The position numbers and the translations under genes were made by a program. DNA of 64,000 nt from an uncultured Pseudodesulfovibrio sp. (GTDB lineage Bacteria > Desulfobacterota > Desulfovibrionia > Desulfovibrionales > Desulfovibrionaceae), in assembly GCF_963675635.1 (NCBI RefSeq), contig NZ_OY776488.1, positions 1,203,501 to 1,267,500 of the forward strand, read 5' to 3'. Under the pieces are notes generated by a model, which was not told where the DNA came from, did no database searches, and was given only the letters and a program-made list of their open reading frames with translations. The first letter of the stretch is position 1; each line of letters begins with the position of its first letter. This document shows, piece by piece, positions 1 through 8,331 of this stretch.

Positions 1-1548
1 CTCCGACTGATCAACCCATGGTCGATCTTCCACGCTCTTTACTCGTTTTCGAAGCTCTGCATACAGGTTTTCGGAATCGGCCAGCAGAAAATTCCAATCC
101 ACGCGGGGTCTGGCAATGTCCATATCCACAACGGGCTGCAATTCCACACCGGGTTCCAATTCAAGTTCTTCCATATATTCAGGGATATGCACTTCAAATC
201 CAAATTTCTTGGTAATAAGCGCACCAAATTCCTTCTGTACTTCGGATTCACCGTGTACCAAGATCACCTTCACAGGTTTACCCTTCATGGTACCGAGCCA
301 ATTCATGAGTTCATCCTGTCCGGCATGCCCGGAAAAACCGTTGATGGTAAACACCTTGGCATTGACGGCAACTTCTTCACCAAAAAGACGAATCTTCTTG
401 GCTCCCCCCACGATCTTTCGTCCGGGAGTGCCGACGCCCTGCCAGCCCACAAAGACCACACTGGCACCGGGACGCCACAGGTTGTGGCGCAAATGGTGTT
501 TAATACGTCCGGCATTGGCCATTCCACTAGCCGAAATGATAACAGCCGGACCACGCGTTTCATTGATGGCTTGAGACTGTTCTCGACTCTCTGTGAACTT
601 CAGGTTGGGAAGATCGAGTGGATTCTCTCCGTTCTGAAGGAATTCACGAGTCTCTTTATCAAAAAACTCTGGATGCTTACGAAATATCTCTGTAGCACGA
701 ATAGCAAGCGGACTGTCCAGGTACACAGGCATATCGGCAGGCAATTTCCCCTGTTTCTTTAACAGAAAGAGGCTGTAGATAATCTGCTGTGACCGCTCCA
801 CGGCAAACGCCGGAATAACAACTTTTTCACCATTCTTGTAACTGTAGGCAATAGCCTCGGCCAATTCTTCCAGACTGCCCGCTTCATCCTTATGATTGCG
901 ATTGCCATAGGTGGATTCGAGAAACAGGTAGTCCGCGCAGTCCACGCCGCTGGGGTCCGCAACAATAAGTTGCTCAGGTCGACCGAGATCGCCTGAAAAA
1001 ACCGCCTTGGTTTTCTTGCCATCCTGTTCATACTCTATCTCAATAAAAGCAGACCCAAGAATATGGCCCGCATTCATGTATGTTACTTTAATACCGGGGG
1101 CTGGCTCGAATGTTCTCGCATATTCAACCGTAGCGAACAAAGGGATGGTATTTTCTGCATCACCGATAGTGTACAATGGTCGGACAGGCTGTCCACCTGT
1201 CCGAAGTTGTTTACGATTGTCCCACTCTGCTTCCATCTCCTGTATGTGCGCGCTATCGAGCAGCATTATCTCCAGCAGGTCTCGTGTCGGGGCCGTGCAG
1301 TAGATGGGATTTTTGAATCCTTTGGACACCAGAGCCGGGAGTAAACCGCTATGATCAATATGGGCGTGGGTAATCAGAATGAAATCAAGCTTCTTGCCAT
1401 CATAATTATCAAAGTTCCAGTTTCTCTTCTCAATTTCCTTATTGCCCTGATGAAGGCCGCAATCAACGGCAAACCGCTTGTTGCCACATTCCAAAATGTA
1501 ACAGGAGCCACTGACGGTGCGGGCCGCGCCCATAAAAGTAATTTTCAT
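1..1548 (-). CDS. MBL-fold/beta-CASP RNA-processing metallo-hydrolase (3' end beyond window)
   Basis: A metallo-beta-lactamase-fold nuclease of the beta-CASP type, the family of RNA-processing enzymes that includes CPSF73-like proteins and bacterial homologues. The reading frame starts at 1548 after a GAGGAAC ribosome site and stays open to base 1, so the C-terminus is missing; about 516 codons are visible, close to the usual length. Visible motifs are VDCGLHQG near the N-terminus, the two-zinc signature HAHIDHSG, a D in FSGDLGRP, and the beta-CASP/C-terminal segments TPGRKIVGG and FSGHAGQDEL. It is transcribed divergently from the LOG gene at 1719. The substrate is inferred from the family (RNA); endo- or exonuclease activity cannot be told from sequence. 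Confidence 0.9.
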   Translation of the reverse strand, partial: MKITFMGAARTVSGSCYILECGNKRFAVDCGLHQGNKEIEKRNWNFDNYDGKKLDFILITHAHIDHSGLLPALVSKGFKNPIYCTAPTRDLLEIMLLDSAHIQEMEAEWDNRKQLRTGGQPVRPLYTIGDAENTIPLFATVEYARTFEPAPGIKVTYMNAGHILGSAFIEIEYEQDGKKTKAVFSGDLGRPEQLIVADPSGVDCADYLFLESTYGNRNHKDEAGSLEELAEAIAYSYKNGEKVVIPAFAVERSQQIIYSLFLLKKQGKLPADMPVYLDSPLAIRATEIFRKHPEFFDKETREFLQNGENPLDLPNLKFTESREQSQAINETRGPAVIISASGMANAGRIKHHLRHNLWRPGASVVFVGWQGVGTPGRKIVGGAKKIRLFGEEVAVNAKVFTINGFSGHAGQDELMNWLGTMKGKPVKVILVHGESEVQKEFGALITKKFGFEVHIPEYMEELELEPGVELQPVVDMDIARPRVDWNFLLADSENLYAELRKRVKSVEDRPWVDQSE

Positions 1549-1718
1549 TGATGTTCCTCATGGTGCCATCCCCCTGTAAAAAGCAATAGAATCCACTTTC
1601 GAAAGGAGAAGAATCCGTGTAATGTACATTGATACGGAACCCGGTGTCCGCTGTCACAATTACATGCCCCATAAACTCGGTTCAGGCAACAATTCCATAC
1701 GAAATTCAAGGAGAATTC

Positions 1719-2378
1719 ATGATCCACCGCTCCAAGCAATACCTCATTGACGACCTTTCGATCCATGAATCCTGGCGACTCTTCAAGATAATGTCAGAAA
1801 TAGTGGACGGCTTTGAAAACCTGTCCGAAATCGGACCGGCCATATCAATGTTCGGCTCGGCCCGCGTCAAGCCGGAAGATCCGCTGTATAAAAAAACCGT
1901 CGAACTTTCCACGGCCTTGTCCAGAGCAGGCTATTCCATCATAACCGGTGGTGGCCCCGGCCTCATGGAAGCTGGCAACAAGGGTGCGTATGACAATGGC
2001 GGCGAATCCATCGGATTGCATATCCACCTGCCCATGGAGCAACATAACAACCCATACATGAACGTAAAAAGCGAGTTCCGGTACTTCTTCATCCGCAAGC
2101 TCATGTTCATCAAATACGCCCTGGCGTATGTGGCTCTGCCCGGCGGCTACGGCACTCTGGACGAACTGTCGGAAGCCCTGGTGCTTATCCAGACGCATCG
2201 TATCAAGCCCTTCCCCATCGTCCTGTTCGGCACGGAGTTCTGGGGAGGACTGGTAGACTGGTTCAAAACACAACTCGTCACCAATGAATTCTGCAAGGAA
2301 GAAGACCTCGACTTGTTCATCGTCACTGACGACGTGGATGAAGTGGTCAGCCACATCAAGAAGCACGTCATCATCTAA
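1719..2378 (+). CDS. LOG family (TIGR00730-type Rossmann fold) protein
   Basis: A 219-residue lysine-decarboxylase-like/LOG family protein. Family members hydrolyse nucleoside 5'-monophosphates at the N-glycosidic bond (cytokinin-activating phosphoribohydrolase in plants and some bacteria). The diagnostic segments are GGGPGLMEAGNKGA around residue 80 and PGGYGTLDELSEAL around residue 150, the latter carrying the PGGxGTxxE active-site motif. The frame is open from 1629, but the ATG at 1719 has AAGGAG six bases upstream and begins the conserved part, so I chose it. An EamA transporter follows after 8 bases, probably in the same transcript. The physiological substrate in this organism is unknown. 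Confidence 0.85.
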   Translation: MIHRSKQYLIDDLSIHESWRLFKIMSEIVDGFENLSEIGPAISMFGSARVKPEDPLYKKTVELSTALSRAGYSIITGGGPGLMEAGNKGAYDNGGESIGLHIHLPMEQHNNPYMNVKSEFRYFFIRKLMFIKYALAYVALPGGYGTLDELSEALVLIQTHRIKPFPIVLFGTEFWGGLVDWFKTQLVTNEFCKEEDLDLFIVTDDVDEVVSHIKKHVII

Positions 2379-2386
2379 CCATACCT

Positions 2387-3298
2387 GTGAACAACAGAAA
2401 AAAAGCATTAGTATTCGGCCTGGTCACGGTGGGCATCTGGTCCACCGTGGCTTCGGCCTTCAAAATTGCCCTCACCCGACTAGACCCGTTACAACTTCTG
2501 CTCATGGCCTGCGTCGCGTCCATTGTCGCTCTGACAGGAATCATGGCCTTTCAGGGAAAGCTCGTTGAACTGACACGGATATCACGCCGGGAAATGCTAC
2601 GATCAGCCCTGCTTGGCACCCTGAATCCATTTCTCTATTATATGATCCTGTTCAAGGCGTACGACCTGCTTCCGGCGCAAGAAGCCCAACCCATCAATTA
2701 TACATGGGCCATCACCCTGTCGCTGCTGTCCATCCCTCTGCTGGGACAAAAGATGTCAGGCAAAGACCTAGCCGCAATATTTCTCAGCTACTTCGGAGTG
2801 GTCGTCATCTCCACACACGGCAGTCCTTTTACTCTGGAATTTTCCAATCTAACCGGCGTCGGACTGGCCCTGGCAAGCACCGTCATATGGGCACTCTACT
2901 GGATATTCAATACCCGAAGCAAAGCCGATCCACTGGCAGGACTGCTCCTCGGCTTTCTCTACGGGTTCCCGCTCATATTGACGGCAACACTCCTTTTCTC
3001 GAGTCTTCCGACTCTGGACATTCCTTCAATGGTAGCTGCAACCTATATCGGTTTCTTTGAAATGGGCATCACGTTCGTTCTCTGGCTTACAGCCATGAAA
3101 TACGCGGCAACTCCTGACGGCGGAGGAACAGCACGTATCGCGAATCTCATTTTTCTTTCTCCATTTCTTTCACTGATTTTCATCCATTTTCTCGTGGGCG
3201 AAAAGATTCTGCCATCAACAATTGCCGGACTCGGTTTCATCATAGCCGGCAACATACTCATGCAGTATAAAAGCAAGGCTCAGAAAAAAACCACCTAG
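2387..3298 (+). CDS. EamA/DMT-family transporter
   Basis: An inner-membrane permease of the drug/metabolite transporter superfamily, 303 residues, with ten hydrophobic segments arranged as two EamA repeats. It starts at a GTG at 2387 only 8 bases after the LOG gene and has no clear ribosome site, suggesting translational coupling. The second half has the typical EamA pattern of an acidic residue ([11 protein letters not shown]) followed by [18 protein letters not shown] and a GEK loop. The substrate cannot be predicted; characterised relatives export amino acids or metabolites. Its stop codon overlaps the stop of the convergent chemoreceptor: TAG on the plus strand at 3296-3298 and TAG on the minus strand at 3297-3295 share the palindrome CTAG. 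Confidence 0.85.
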   Translation: MNNRKKALVFGLVTVGIWSTVASAFKIALTRLDPLQLLLMACVASIVALTGIMAFQGKLVELTRISRREMLRSALLGTLNPFLYYMILFKAYDLLPAQEAQPINYTWAITLSLLSIPLLGQKMSGKDLAAIFLSYFGVVVISTHGSPFTLEFSNLTGVGLALASTVIWALYWIFNTRSKADPLAGLLLGFLYGFPLILTATLLFSSLPTLDIPSMVAATYIGFFEMGITFVLWLTAMKYAATPDGGGTARIANLIFLSPFLSLIFIHFLVGEKILPSTIAGLGFIIAGNILMQYKSKAQKKTT

Positions 3299-5016
3299 AC
3301 AGCAACACGAACATCAACCGCAATAACGCCAAGTACGCGACCTCCAACAGTGAAAAACGGGCTGGATACCGTGATGCAGCTTTCACCAGATGCCGAGGAA
3401 ACATATACCTCCGACACATAAAAAGTACTGGTATTCATGGCTTCCCTGAACCAGGGGCGAGAAGACCAATCCATTCCGAATGCCATGCCGTCTTCAGAGT
3501 ATTTCGAGACCAGCCCCCCTATATTACTTACAGTCTGTATACCTTTCGCGTCCGTAATATACATCAATTCCAAGAACTCATGAGCTCGAAGGGTACGGCG
3601 CATTGCGCCCTCCTGCCGCTGACGTTCACAGGACTGCACGTCAGCGGCCTTGGCCAATTCTTCAATAACCGCCTGCACTCGTCCTGCACCGATCAGACGG
3701 AAAACGCCCGTCATGGTTGCCAAGTCATCCACACGTTCACTCAATAGATTCACAGCTCCAGCAGCTTCAGCCATCCCCTGCTCAGTATCTGATGAAATGG
3801 TATGAATTTCAAAGATGGTACGGTTTACCTCTTCACAGGAGACAGACTGCTGGTGGGCGGCTGCGGCAATAGCACTGATCTGTACGGCGCTCGCTCCTGA
3901 ATGCGTAACTATTTTTTCCAAGGCACTACCAGACTCATCCGCCAACGCCGCAGCATCGTCCGCCAGTCCTGCCATGCCCTGCACTCCCTCGATAGTCTGT
4001 GCCACCTGCTGCTGAATACCTTCGATAGCCAGTCCGACATTCCTGGTGGCCTCCATGGTCTTCTCCGCAAGCTTGCGCACTTCGTCGGCAACCACGGCAA
4101 ATCCACGCCCAGCCTCTCCAGCTCGAGCCGCTTCAATAGCCGCATTCAACGCCAATAAATTTGTCTGGTCCGCTATATCAGAGATGACTCCCATAATTGT
4201 ACCCACTCCATGCGCCTGGGAACCAAGACCAGCCACGCTTTCAACCAGTACCTGAGAATTTTTTGAAACAGCGCCAATCGCATCGCGAGTGTTCGCAACA
4301 ATTGCAGCACCGGATGTCGCCTGCTCCATAACAAACTCCGCACCTGAAGCGGCGGCAGCGGCATTCTCGGCGGTCTCTCCGACGGCACTATTCATCTGTT
4401 CAGTCGCCGAGACGGCGCTGGCAACAATCTGTTGTTGCCTTGAAGCCCCGTCACTGGCTTTGGTAGTCGCGTTATCCAATTGAATTAACTGATCTCGAAT
4501 ACTTTGTATCGACATTTCCAGAGTTTCTGCAGCTGACAAAAGCCCCTGACATCGAGCATTTTCCCCTTGTTTTCTGGCTGTTATTGCATTTGAGGCAGCT
4601 TCATCCGCTTTGGATACAGCCTCTTTGGCAGTATGTTGTTCTTCAGCCAGACGATTCTCTAACATGTTTATGTAATTACCAATTTGGTTTATTCTTTCAC
4701 AGACCTTCCCAAAAACGTCAGGTCGATGTGACGGCAGATCAAATTCTTTTTTCCCCTGCATGTGCAAATCTAAATTATTCAATAATACAGAATAATTAAT
4801 CGTAGCAGATCTCCTCCCCAAAAACACAATGCCAAGACAGAGAATGACACTCAGAAGGGCACCTCCTCCCAGCATCCAATACAACCTTTCTACCTCTGCT
4901 GACAGAATTGTCACCCGACTCAACGACTCCACTGCAAAAGCTTCAGCAGTAGGCAGGGTTCCAATTCCAAGAAAGACCGTTGTAATTACAGTTATTTTGC
5001 AATTTTTACACATCAT
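3295..5016 (-). CDS. Methyl-accepting chemotaxis protein with C-terminal PDC/Cache-like sensor
   Basis: A chemoreceptor of about 573 residues. It has a hydrophobic N-terminal segment (signal-like, residues 5-25), a second membrane span near 48-66, a coiled-coil region, and the conserved signalling hairpin tip with [20 protein letters not shown] around residues 280-298. Unusually, the only recognisable sensor lies after the signalling domain: residues 480-571 contain [32 protein letters not shown] and a final GVIAVDV, the pattern of one PDC (Cache) module normally found outside the membrane. The frame is open to 5103; I prefer ATG 5016 or 5013, which have AAGGGG upstream, over ATG 5028. The ligand is unknown. 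The stop overlaps that of the convergent transporter. Confidence 0.85.
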   Translation of the reverse strand: MMCKNCKITVITTVFLGIGTLPTAEAFAVESLSRVTILSAEVERLYWMLGGGALLSVILCLGIVFLGRRSATINYSVLLNNLDLHMQGKKEFDLPSHRPDVFGKVCERINQIGNYINMLENRLAEEQHTAKEAVSKADEAASNAITARKQGENARCQGLLSAAETLEMSIQSIRDQLIQLDNATTKASDGASRQQQIVASAVSATEQMNSAVGETAENAAAAASGAEFVMEQATSGAAIVANTRDAIGAVSKNSQVLVESVAGLGSQAHGVGTIMGVISDIADQTNLLALNAAIEAARAGEAGRGFAVVADEVRKLAEKTMEATRNVGLAIEGIQQQVAQTIEGVQGMAGLADDAAALADESGSALEKIVTHSGASAVQISAIAAAAHQQSVSCEEVNRTIFEIHTISSDTEQGMAEAAGAVNLLSERVDDLATMTGVFRLIGAGRVQAVIEELAKAADVQSCERQRQEGAMRRTLRAHEFLELMYITDAKGIQTVSNIGGLVSKYSEDGMAFGMDWSSRPWFREAMNTSTFYVSEVYVSSASGESCITVSSPFFTVGGRVLGVIAVDVRVAV

Positions 5017-5179
5017 AAACCCCTTCATTCCTCTATTGTTATTTGAAAACAGGTAAGAGGACCAAAGCAAGTCGCAGGCCAATGTAAAAGCCACTGCAAT
5101 CATCCAGTTTTTATTTTATCCAATAAAAACAAATTACAAATGATATTTCTAGGTTTTCTCTAGATAATATTGAGAGATA

Positions 5180-5213
5180 AAAAAAGCCGGTCAAAACAAA
5201 TGTTTTGACCGGC
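5180..5213 (-). terminator. Rho-independent terminator of the gpmI operon
   Basis: Inverted repeat 5186-5198 with 5201-5213 (GCCGGTCAAAACA and its complement) followed, on the minus strand, by a run of seven T. It lies 20 bases after the last gene of the nitroreductase-rsfS-gpmI-zinc ribbon operon. Confidence 0.85.
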
Positions 5214-5232
5214 CATGAAGAGAATCGGTTAA

Positions 5233-5475
5233 CTACAGGAAGTCAGGATCTATGCCCGCTCTACCACCCGCCGTAATCAATTTCATGTAACGAATGGTTC
5301 GGTCATCCACAGGAACTATAGGGAAGTTTTCCCGACACGCGTCACACTGCACCATGGCAGGACGGGACGGAGCAATAAGGGGAACCTCTCGGCTGCAATG
5401 AGGACATGGATAAAGGAATATCAACTCCATGCCCGCAGGCTTTACCGGGGTCAGTGGTTTCTTTGATTCAGCCAT
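5233..5475 (-). CDS. Small zinc-ribbon protein, unknown function
   Basis: An 80-residue protein with two CxxC pairs (CPHC near residue 25 and CDAC near residue 45), a spacing that suggests one treble-clef or zinc-ribbon site. No other domain is visible. The start ATG shares its A with the stop of gpmI (TAATG), so it is almost certainly translated by coupling with gpmI and is the last gene before the terminator at 5213. A role in gpmI function or general metabolism is not demonstrable. I do not recognise a named family. Confidence 0.75.
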   Translation of the reverse strand: MAESKKPLTPVKPAGMELIFLYPCPHCSREVPLIAPSRPAMVQCDACRENFPIVPVDDRTIRYMKLITAGGRAGIDPDFL

Positions 5476-7007
5476 TATTTTCTCTTTTTCACCAGGTTCT
5501 TTCCAGTCATCTCGACGGGCTGCTCAATGCCCCACAATCCAAGGATGGTGGGTGCCAAGTCGCCAAGAATCCCTTCTTCAAGTTCGGCACTTTCGCACCC
5601 TTTCTCAATATATACAAGCGGAACCGGGTTGGTTGTATGCGCCGTATGAGGGCTGCCGTCCTCGGCAACAAGCTTCTCGGCATTACCATGATCCGCAGTC
5701 AATAGCATACGCCCTCCAGCCGCCAAAACCGTATCGACGATCCGTCCAACACACGCGTCAACGGTCACACAGGCCTGCTTGGCTGCATCGATAATCCCAG
5801 TATGCCCCACCATGTCCAGATTGGCGAGATTGCACACACACAAGTCATAATCAGGAATCTTGCTTATAAGCGTGTCAGCCACTTCGTCCGCACTCATTTG
5901 CGGCTTCTGGTCATATGTGGCGACCTCTCGCGGTGAAGGAATCATGATACGGTCTTCATTCGGAAAAGGTTCTTCACGACCACAATTAAGGAAATACGTC
6001 ACATGCGCGTACTTCTCAGTCTCGGCAATACGCAGTTGCTTCATGCCCCTGCCGGAGACAACCTCACCCAGAGTGCCGTCATAACTCTCAGGCGGGAATG
6101 CCGTGGGCATGGGGAAAGTCGACTCATATCTAGTCATGGTAGCGAACTCGACCATTTTTGGCACAGAGGCACGCGGGAACTCGTTGAAGTCCTCTTCGAA
6201 AAGGGCACGGCTTATCTGACGCGCACGATCAGCCCGGAAGTTGAAGAAGAACACGCCGTCTCCATCTCCAATTTGACCGTTCACGCCGTCAATACGACTC
6301 GGCTTGATAAATTCGTCTGTTTCACCTGCATCATAGGAAGCCTGAATGCCGGATAGCGGATCAGCCATGACACCGCCTTCGCCAGTGACCAAGGCCTTGT
6401 ATGCCACGTCATTGCGCTCAAACCGCTTATCTCGATCCATAGCCCAATACCGCCCACTGACGGTTGCCACCTGACCGATACCGATTTCTTCCATTTTTTC
6501 TATCAACTGACGCACGAACCCCAGGCCGCTGGTAGGCGAAGTGTCACGGCCATCCATGAATGCGTGAACAAAAACCTGCGGGACACCCTGATCTTTTGCC
6601 ATTTTGAGGACAGCATAGATATGGTTCTGATGGCTATGAACTCCACCATCAGAAACCAGTCCCATAAGATGAAGACGTCCACTCCCGGCCTTGGTTTTAG
6701 CCATCAGGTCAATGAGCGTCTCGTTCTCATAAAAGCTACCGTTTTCAATGGAAATATCAATACGAGTCATGTCTTGATAGACAATACGACCACCACCGAT
6801 ATTCATGTGACCGACTTCGGAATTACCCATGAACCCGTCAGGCAGGCCAACGGCACGTCCAGAACAGGTCAACTGTGTATTTGGATACTCCTCAAGCAGT
6901 GCGTCCAGATGCGGCGTTACGGCGTTACGGACGCAGTTGCCTGCCCCTTCGGGAGCAATGCCCCATCCGTCCAGAATCAACAGGAGTGTTTTCTTCGGTT
7001 CGGCCAT
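5475..7007 (-). CDS. gpmI: 2,3-bisphosphoglycerate-independent phosphoglycerate mutase
   Basis: The 510-residue cofactor-independent mutase interconverts 3- and 2-phosphoglycerate in glycolysis and gluconeogenesis using two Mn ions and a phosphoserine intermediate. The N-terminal metal motif ILDGWG is present, as is the catalytic serine in GNSEVGHMNIGGG near residue 62, followed by the HAFMDGRDTSP loop and the C-terminal TADHGNAE metal site. Length matches the family. The ribosome site is AGGAGG just before ATG 7007. It is the third gene of a minus-strand operon, after rsfS (18-base gap) and overlapping the zinc-ribbon gene by one base. Confidence 0.97.
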   Translation of the reverse strand: MAEPKKTLLLILDGWGIAPEGAGNCVRNAVTPHLDALLEEYPNTQLTCSGRAVGLPDGFMGNSEVGHMNIGGGRIVYQDMTRIDISIENGSFYENETLIDLMAKTKAGSGRLHLMGLVSDGGVHSHQNHIYAVLKMAKDQGVPQVFVHAFMDGRDTSPTSGLGFVRQLIEKMEEIGIGQVATVSGRYWAMDRDKRFERNDVAYKALVTGEGGVMADPLSGIQASYDAGETDEFIKPSRIDGVNGQIGDGDGVFFFNFRADRARQISRALFEEDFNEFPRASVPKMVEFATMTRYESTFPMPTAFPPESYDGTLGEVVSGRGMKQLRIAETEKYAHVTYFLNCGREEPFPNEDRIMIPSPREVATYDQKPQMSADEVADTLISKIPDYDLCVCNLANLDMVGHTGIIDAAKQACVTVDACVGRIVDTVLAAGGRMLLTADHGNAEKLVAEDGSPHTAHTTNPVPLVYIEKGCESAELEEGILGDLAPTILGLWGIEQPVEMTGKNLVKKRK

Positions 7008-7025
7008 GACGCCTCCTGGCGTTGA

Positions 7026-7394
7026 TTAGATTTCGACTCTCGGAGCTTCAGTCCACATACCTTCGATATTGTAAAAACCGCGCAATTCTTCAAGGAAGAT
7101 ATGAACCAGGACATCATTCAGATCGACCAAAATCCATTCACCGGTTTTTTGCCCTTCCATGCTCAAGAACTCAATTTTTTCTTCGGCAGCCTTGTCCAGA
7201 ATATACTCTGCCAAAGCCTTGGCATGCTTCACGCCGCGGGCAGAAACAACCACAGTCATGTCGGTAACCGAACTCATTTTTGAGACATCAAGGATAACGA
7301 CTTTCTCGCCCTGCTTTTCGTCCAGCCATTCTGCGACAATACGGGCCTTGTCGTCACTCGCCATTTCCTGGTATTTCTTTTCTTTGTTCAACAA
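7026..7394 (-). CDS. rsfS: Ribosome silencing factor RsfS (Iojap family)
   Basis: A 122-residue Iojap-family protein. RsfS binds ribosomal protein L14 and blocks subunit joining when nutrients are short. Visible family features are VVILDVSKMSSVTDMTVV at residues 32-49, the AKALAEYILDKA helix and the C-terminal GEWILVDLNDVLVHIF with LRGFYNIEGMW. The start is a TTG at 7394 with GAGGA five bases upstream; an ATG at 7364 would still keep the whole domain. It sits between the nitroreductase and gpmI; the pairing with gpmI is a plausible growth-rate-linked unit but that is inference. Confidence 0.93.
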   Translation of the reverse strand: MLNKEKKYQEMASDDKARIVAEWLDEKQGEKVVILDVSKMSSVTDMTVVVSARGVKHAKALAEYILDKAAEEKIEFLSMEGQKTGEWILVDLNDVLVHIFLEELRGFYNIEGMWTEAPRVEI

Positions 7395-7421
7395 TGTAGT
7401 CCTCGTATCTTTCGATACATA

Positions 7422-8012
7422 TTATTCTTTTTCCGGATAACAACCAACAAGCAAATCATCCAGCCCCCGTTTGGGCACATGATGCCTGCCGTCGTCTCCG
7501 CTCCAATATTGTATACTTCCGTCGGATGGAAGCGATTCCACCACGACATCCTGAGCCGGCACACCAAGCGCCAACACCAGAAGTATATCGAAATTTTCCG
7601 ACAGGTCGAGCATCCGAGACAATTTCTTTCTGTTGATCGTCCCTATGATGCACCCGCCAAGCCCTTTTTCCACGGCTCCAAGCATTATGGACTGACTGGC
7701 AATGCCGTGATCGCAACCAGGATCATCCGCCACATTCTTATCGAGCAGAATGATTATATACCCAGTTGGCCGTTGTCCTTCTGCCGGGCCTTTCCAGTCC
7801 TTGAGATAACCAGCCCATCCTAAAAGAGGAAAGAGAGTGTCACAGTATGCTTTTTCAGTTACAGCAACGTATTTCAACGGCTGCATGTTCATGCCTGACG
7901 GCATGAATCGAGTCAAATCGATCAACTCGATCAGTACATCAATGGTGACAGGACTGGATTCATCGAATATTCGCCTTGTCCGATTCCGTATCATCAATTC
8001 CCTGAACTGCAT
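7422..8012 (-). CDS. Nitroreductase-family flavoprotein
   Basis: An FMN-dependent nitroreductase-family enzyme of about 196 residues, probably NAD(P)H-linked. The N-terminal MIRNRTRRIFDESSPV matches the RxxxRxF phosphate-binding start of the fold, followed by FMPSGMNMQPLKYVAV, the conserved S-x-N-x-Q-P flavin loop, and AVEKGLGGCIIGTI in the middle. The terminal segments (LALGVPAQD) also fit. Natural substrates of this family are mostly unknown. The ATG at 8012 follows GAGGAG at short spacing; an in-frame ATG at 8027 would add five residues and has a weaker ribosome site. First gene of the rsfS-gpmI operon, divergent from the Phe-leader unit at 8163. Confidence 0.85.
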   Translation of the reverse strand: MQFRELMIRNRTRRIFDESSPVTIDVLIELIDLTRFMPSGMNMQPLKYVAVTEKAYCDTLFPLLGWAGYLKDWKGPAEGQRPTGYIIILLDKNVADDPGCDHGIASQSIMLGAVEKGLGGCIIGTINRKKLSRMLDLSENFDILLVLALGVPAQDVVVESLPSDGSIQYWSGDDGRHHVPKRGLDDLLVGCYPEKE

Positions 8013-8162
8013 ATGCTCCTCGTTCATTTCGCTTCATAGTCATGTAATGCACTTTGCCGCAGTCCGCAATGGCAGGCAGAGTCGGTATTTTACCCAGTTC
8101 CCCACACCTTACCAATGATAAACCCCTTGACGCAGTCGGGAACTTGGGGCAGTCTAACCTGT

Positions 8163-8216
8163 ATGAAAAATTTTCTCGTATCTCGCTCTTTTTTCTTCTT
8201 TATGTGCCCCCAGTAG
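8163..8216 (+). CDS. Phe-codon leader peptide (17 residues) of an attenuator
   Basis: A 17-codon open frame reads MKNFLVSRSFFFFMCPQ and stops with TAG at 8214-8216. Codons 10-13 (8190-8201) are TTT TTC TTC TTT, four Phe codons in a row, with a fifth Phe at codon 4. The same frame is open from an upstream ATG at 8115, which would give a 33-residue version. No ribosome site is clear for either start, which is the main weakness. The stop codon lies three bases before the left arm of a long antiterminator-like pairing and about 40 bases before a terminator hairpin. This is the layout of classical amino-acid attenuators such as the enterobacterial pheA and pheST leaders. It is not similar in sequence to those leaders beyond the Phe run. 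Confidence 0.7.
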   Translation: MKNFLVSRSFFFFMCPQ

Positions 8217-8218
8217 GT

Positions 8219-8286
8219 GGCTCGTGGAGTATTTGGAGCGATATAAACGCTGAACAGACCACGGGCCGCAAGGACCGTGGTTTTTT
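8219..8286 (+). promoter_or_regulatory. Transcription attenuator with mutually exclusive hairpins
   Basis: The terminator form pairs CCACGG (8259-8264) with CCGTGG (8275-8280) and is followed at once by six T (8281-8286). The competing form pairs GGCTCGTGG (8219-8227) with CCACGGGCC (8259-8267), nine pairs including one G-U, which uses up the left arm of the terminator. Inside it AGCG (8237-8240) can pair with CGCT (8248-8251). A further pairing of 8179-8188, inside the leader-peptide gene, with 8236-8245 (nine of ten positions) is a candidate pause hairpin. A ribosome finishing at the 8214-8216 stop would cover 8219-8227 and favour termination. A ribosome stalled on the Phe codons at 8190-8201 leaves 8219-8227 free and favours read-through into the ligase gene. 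Confidence 0.75.
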
Positions 8287-8331
8287 ATTGTGCCAACAAG
8301 GGCCGATCAAGGCCGCGCAAGGAGGTTCCCG

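Noticed and set aside
8127-8158. TTGACG at 8127 with TCTAAC at 8153 as the promoter of the Phe-leader unit
   Set aside because: The spacer is 20 bases and the transcript would start almost at the leader ATG; not strong enough to call.
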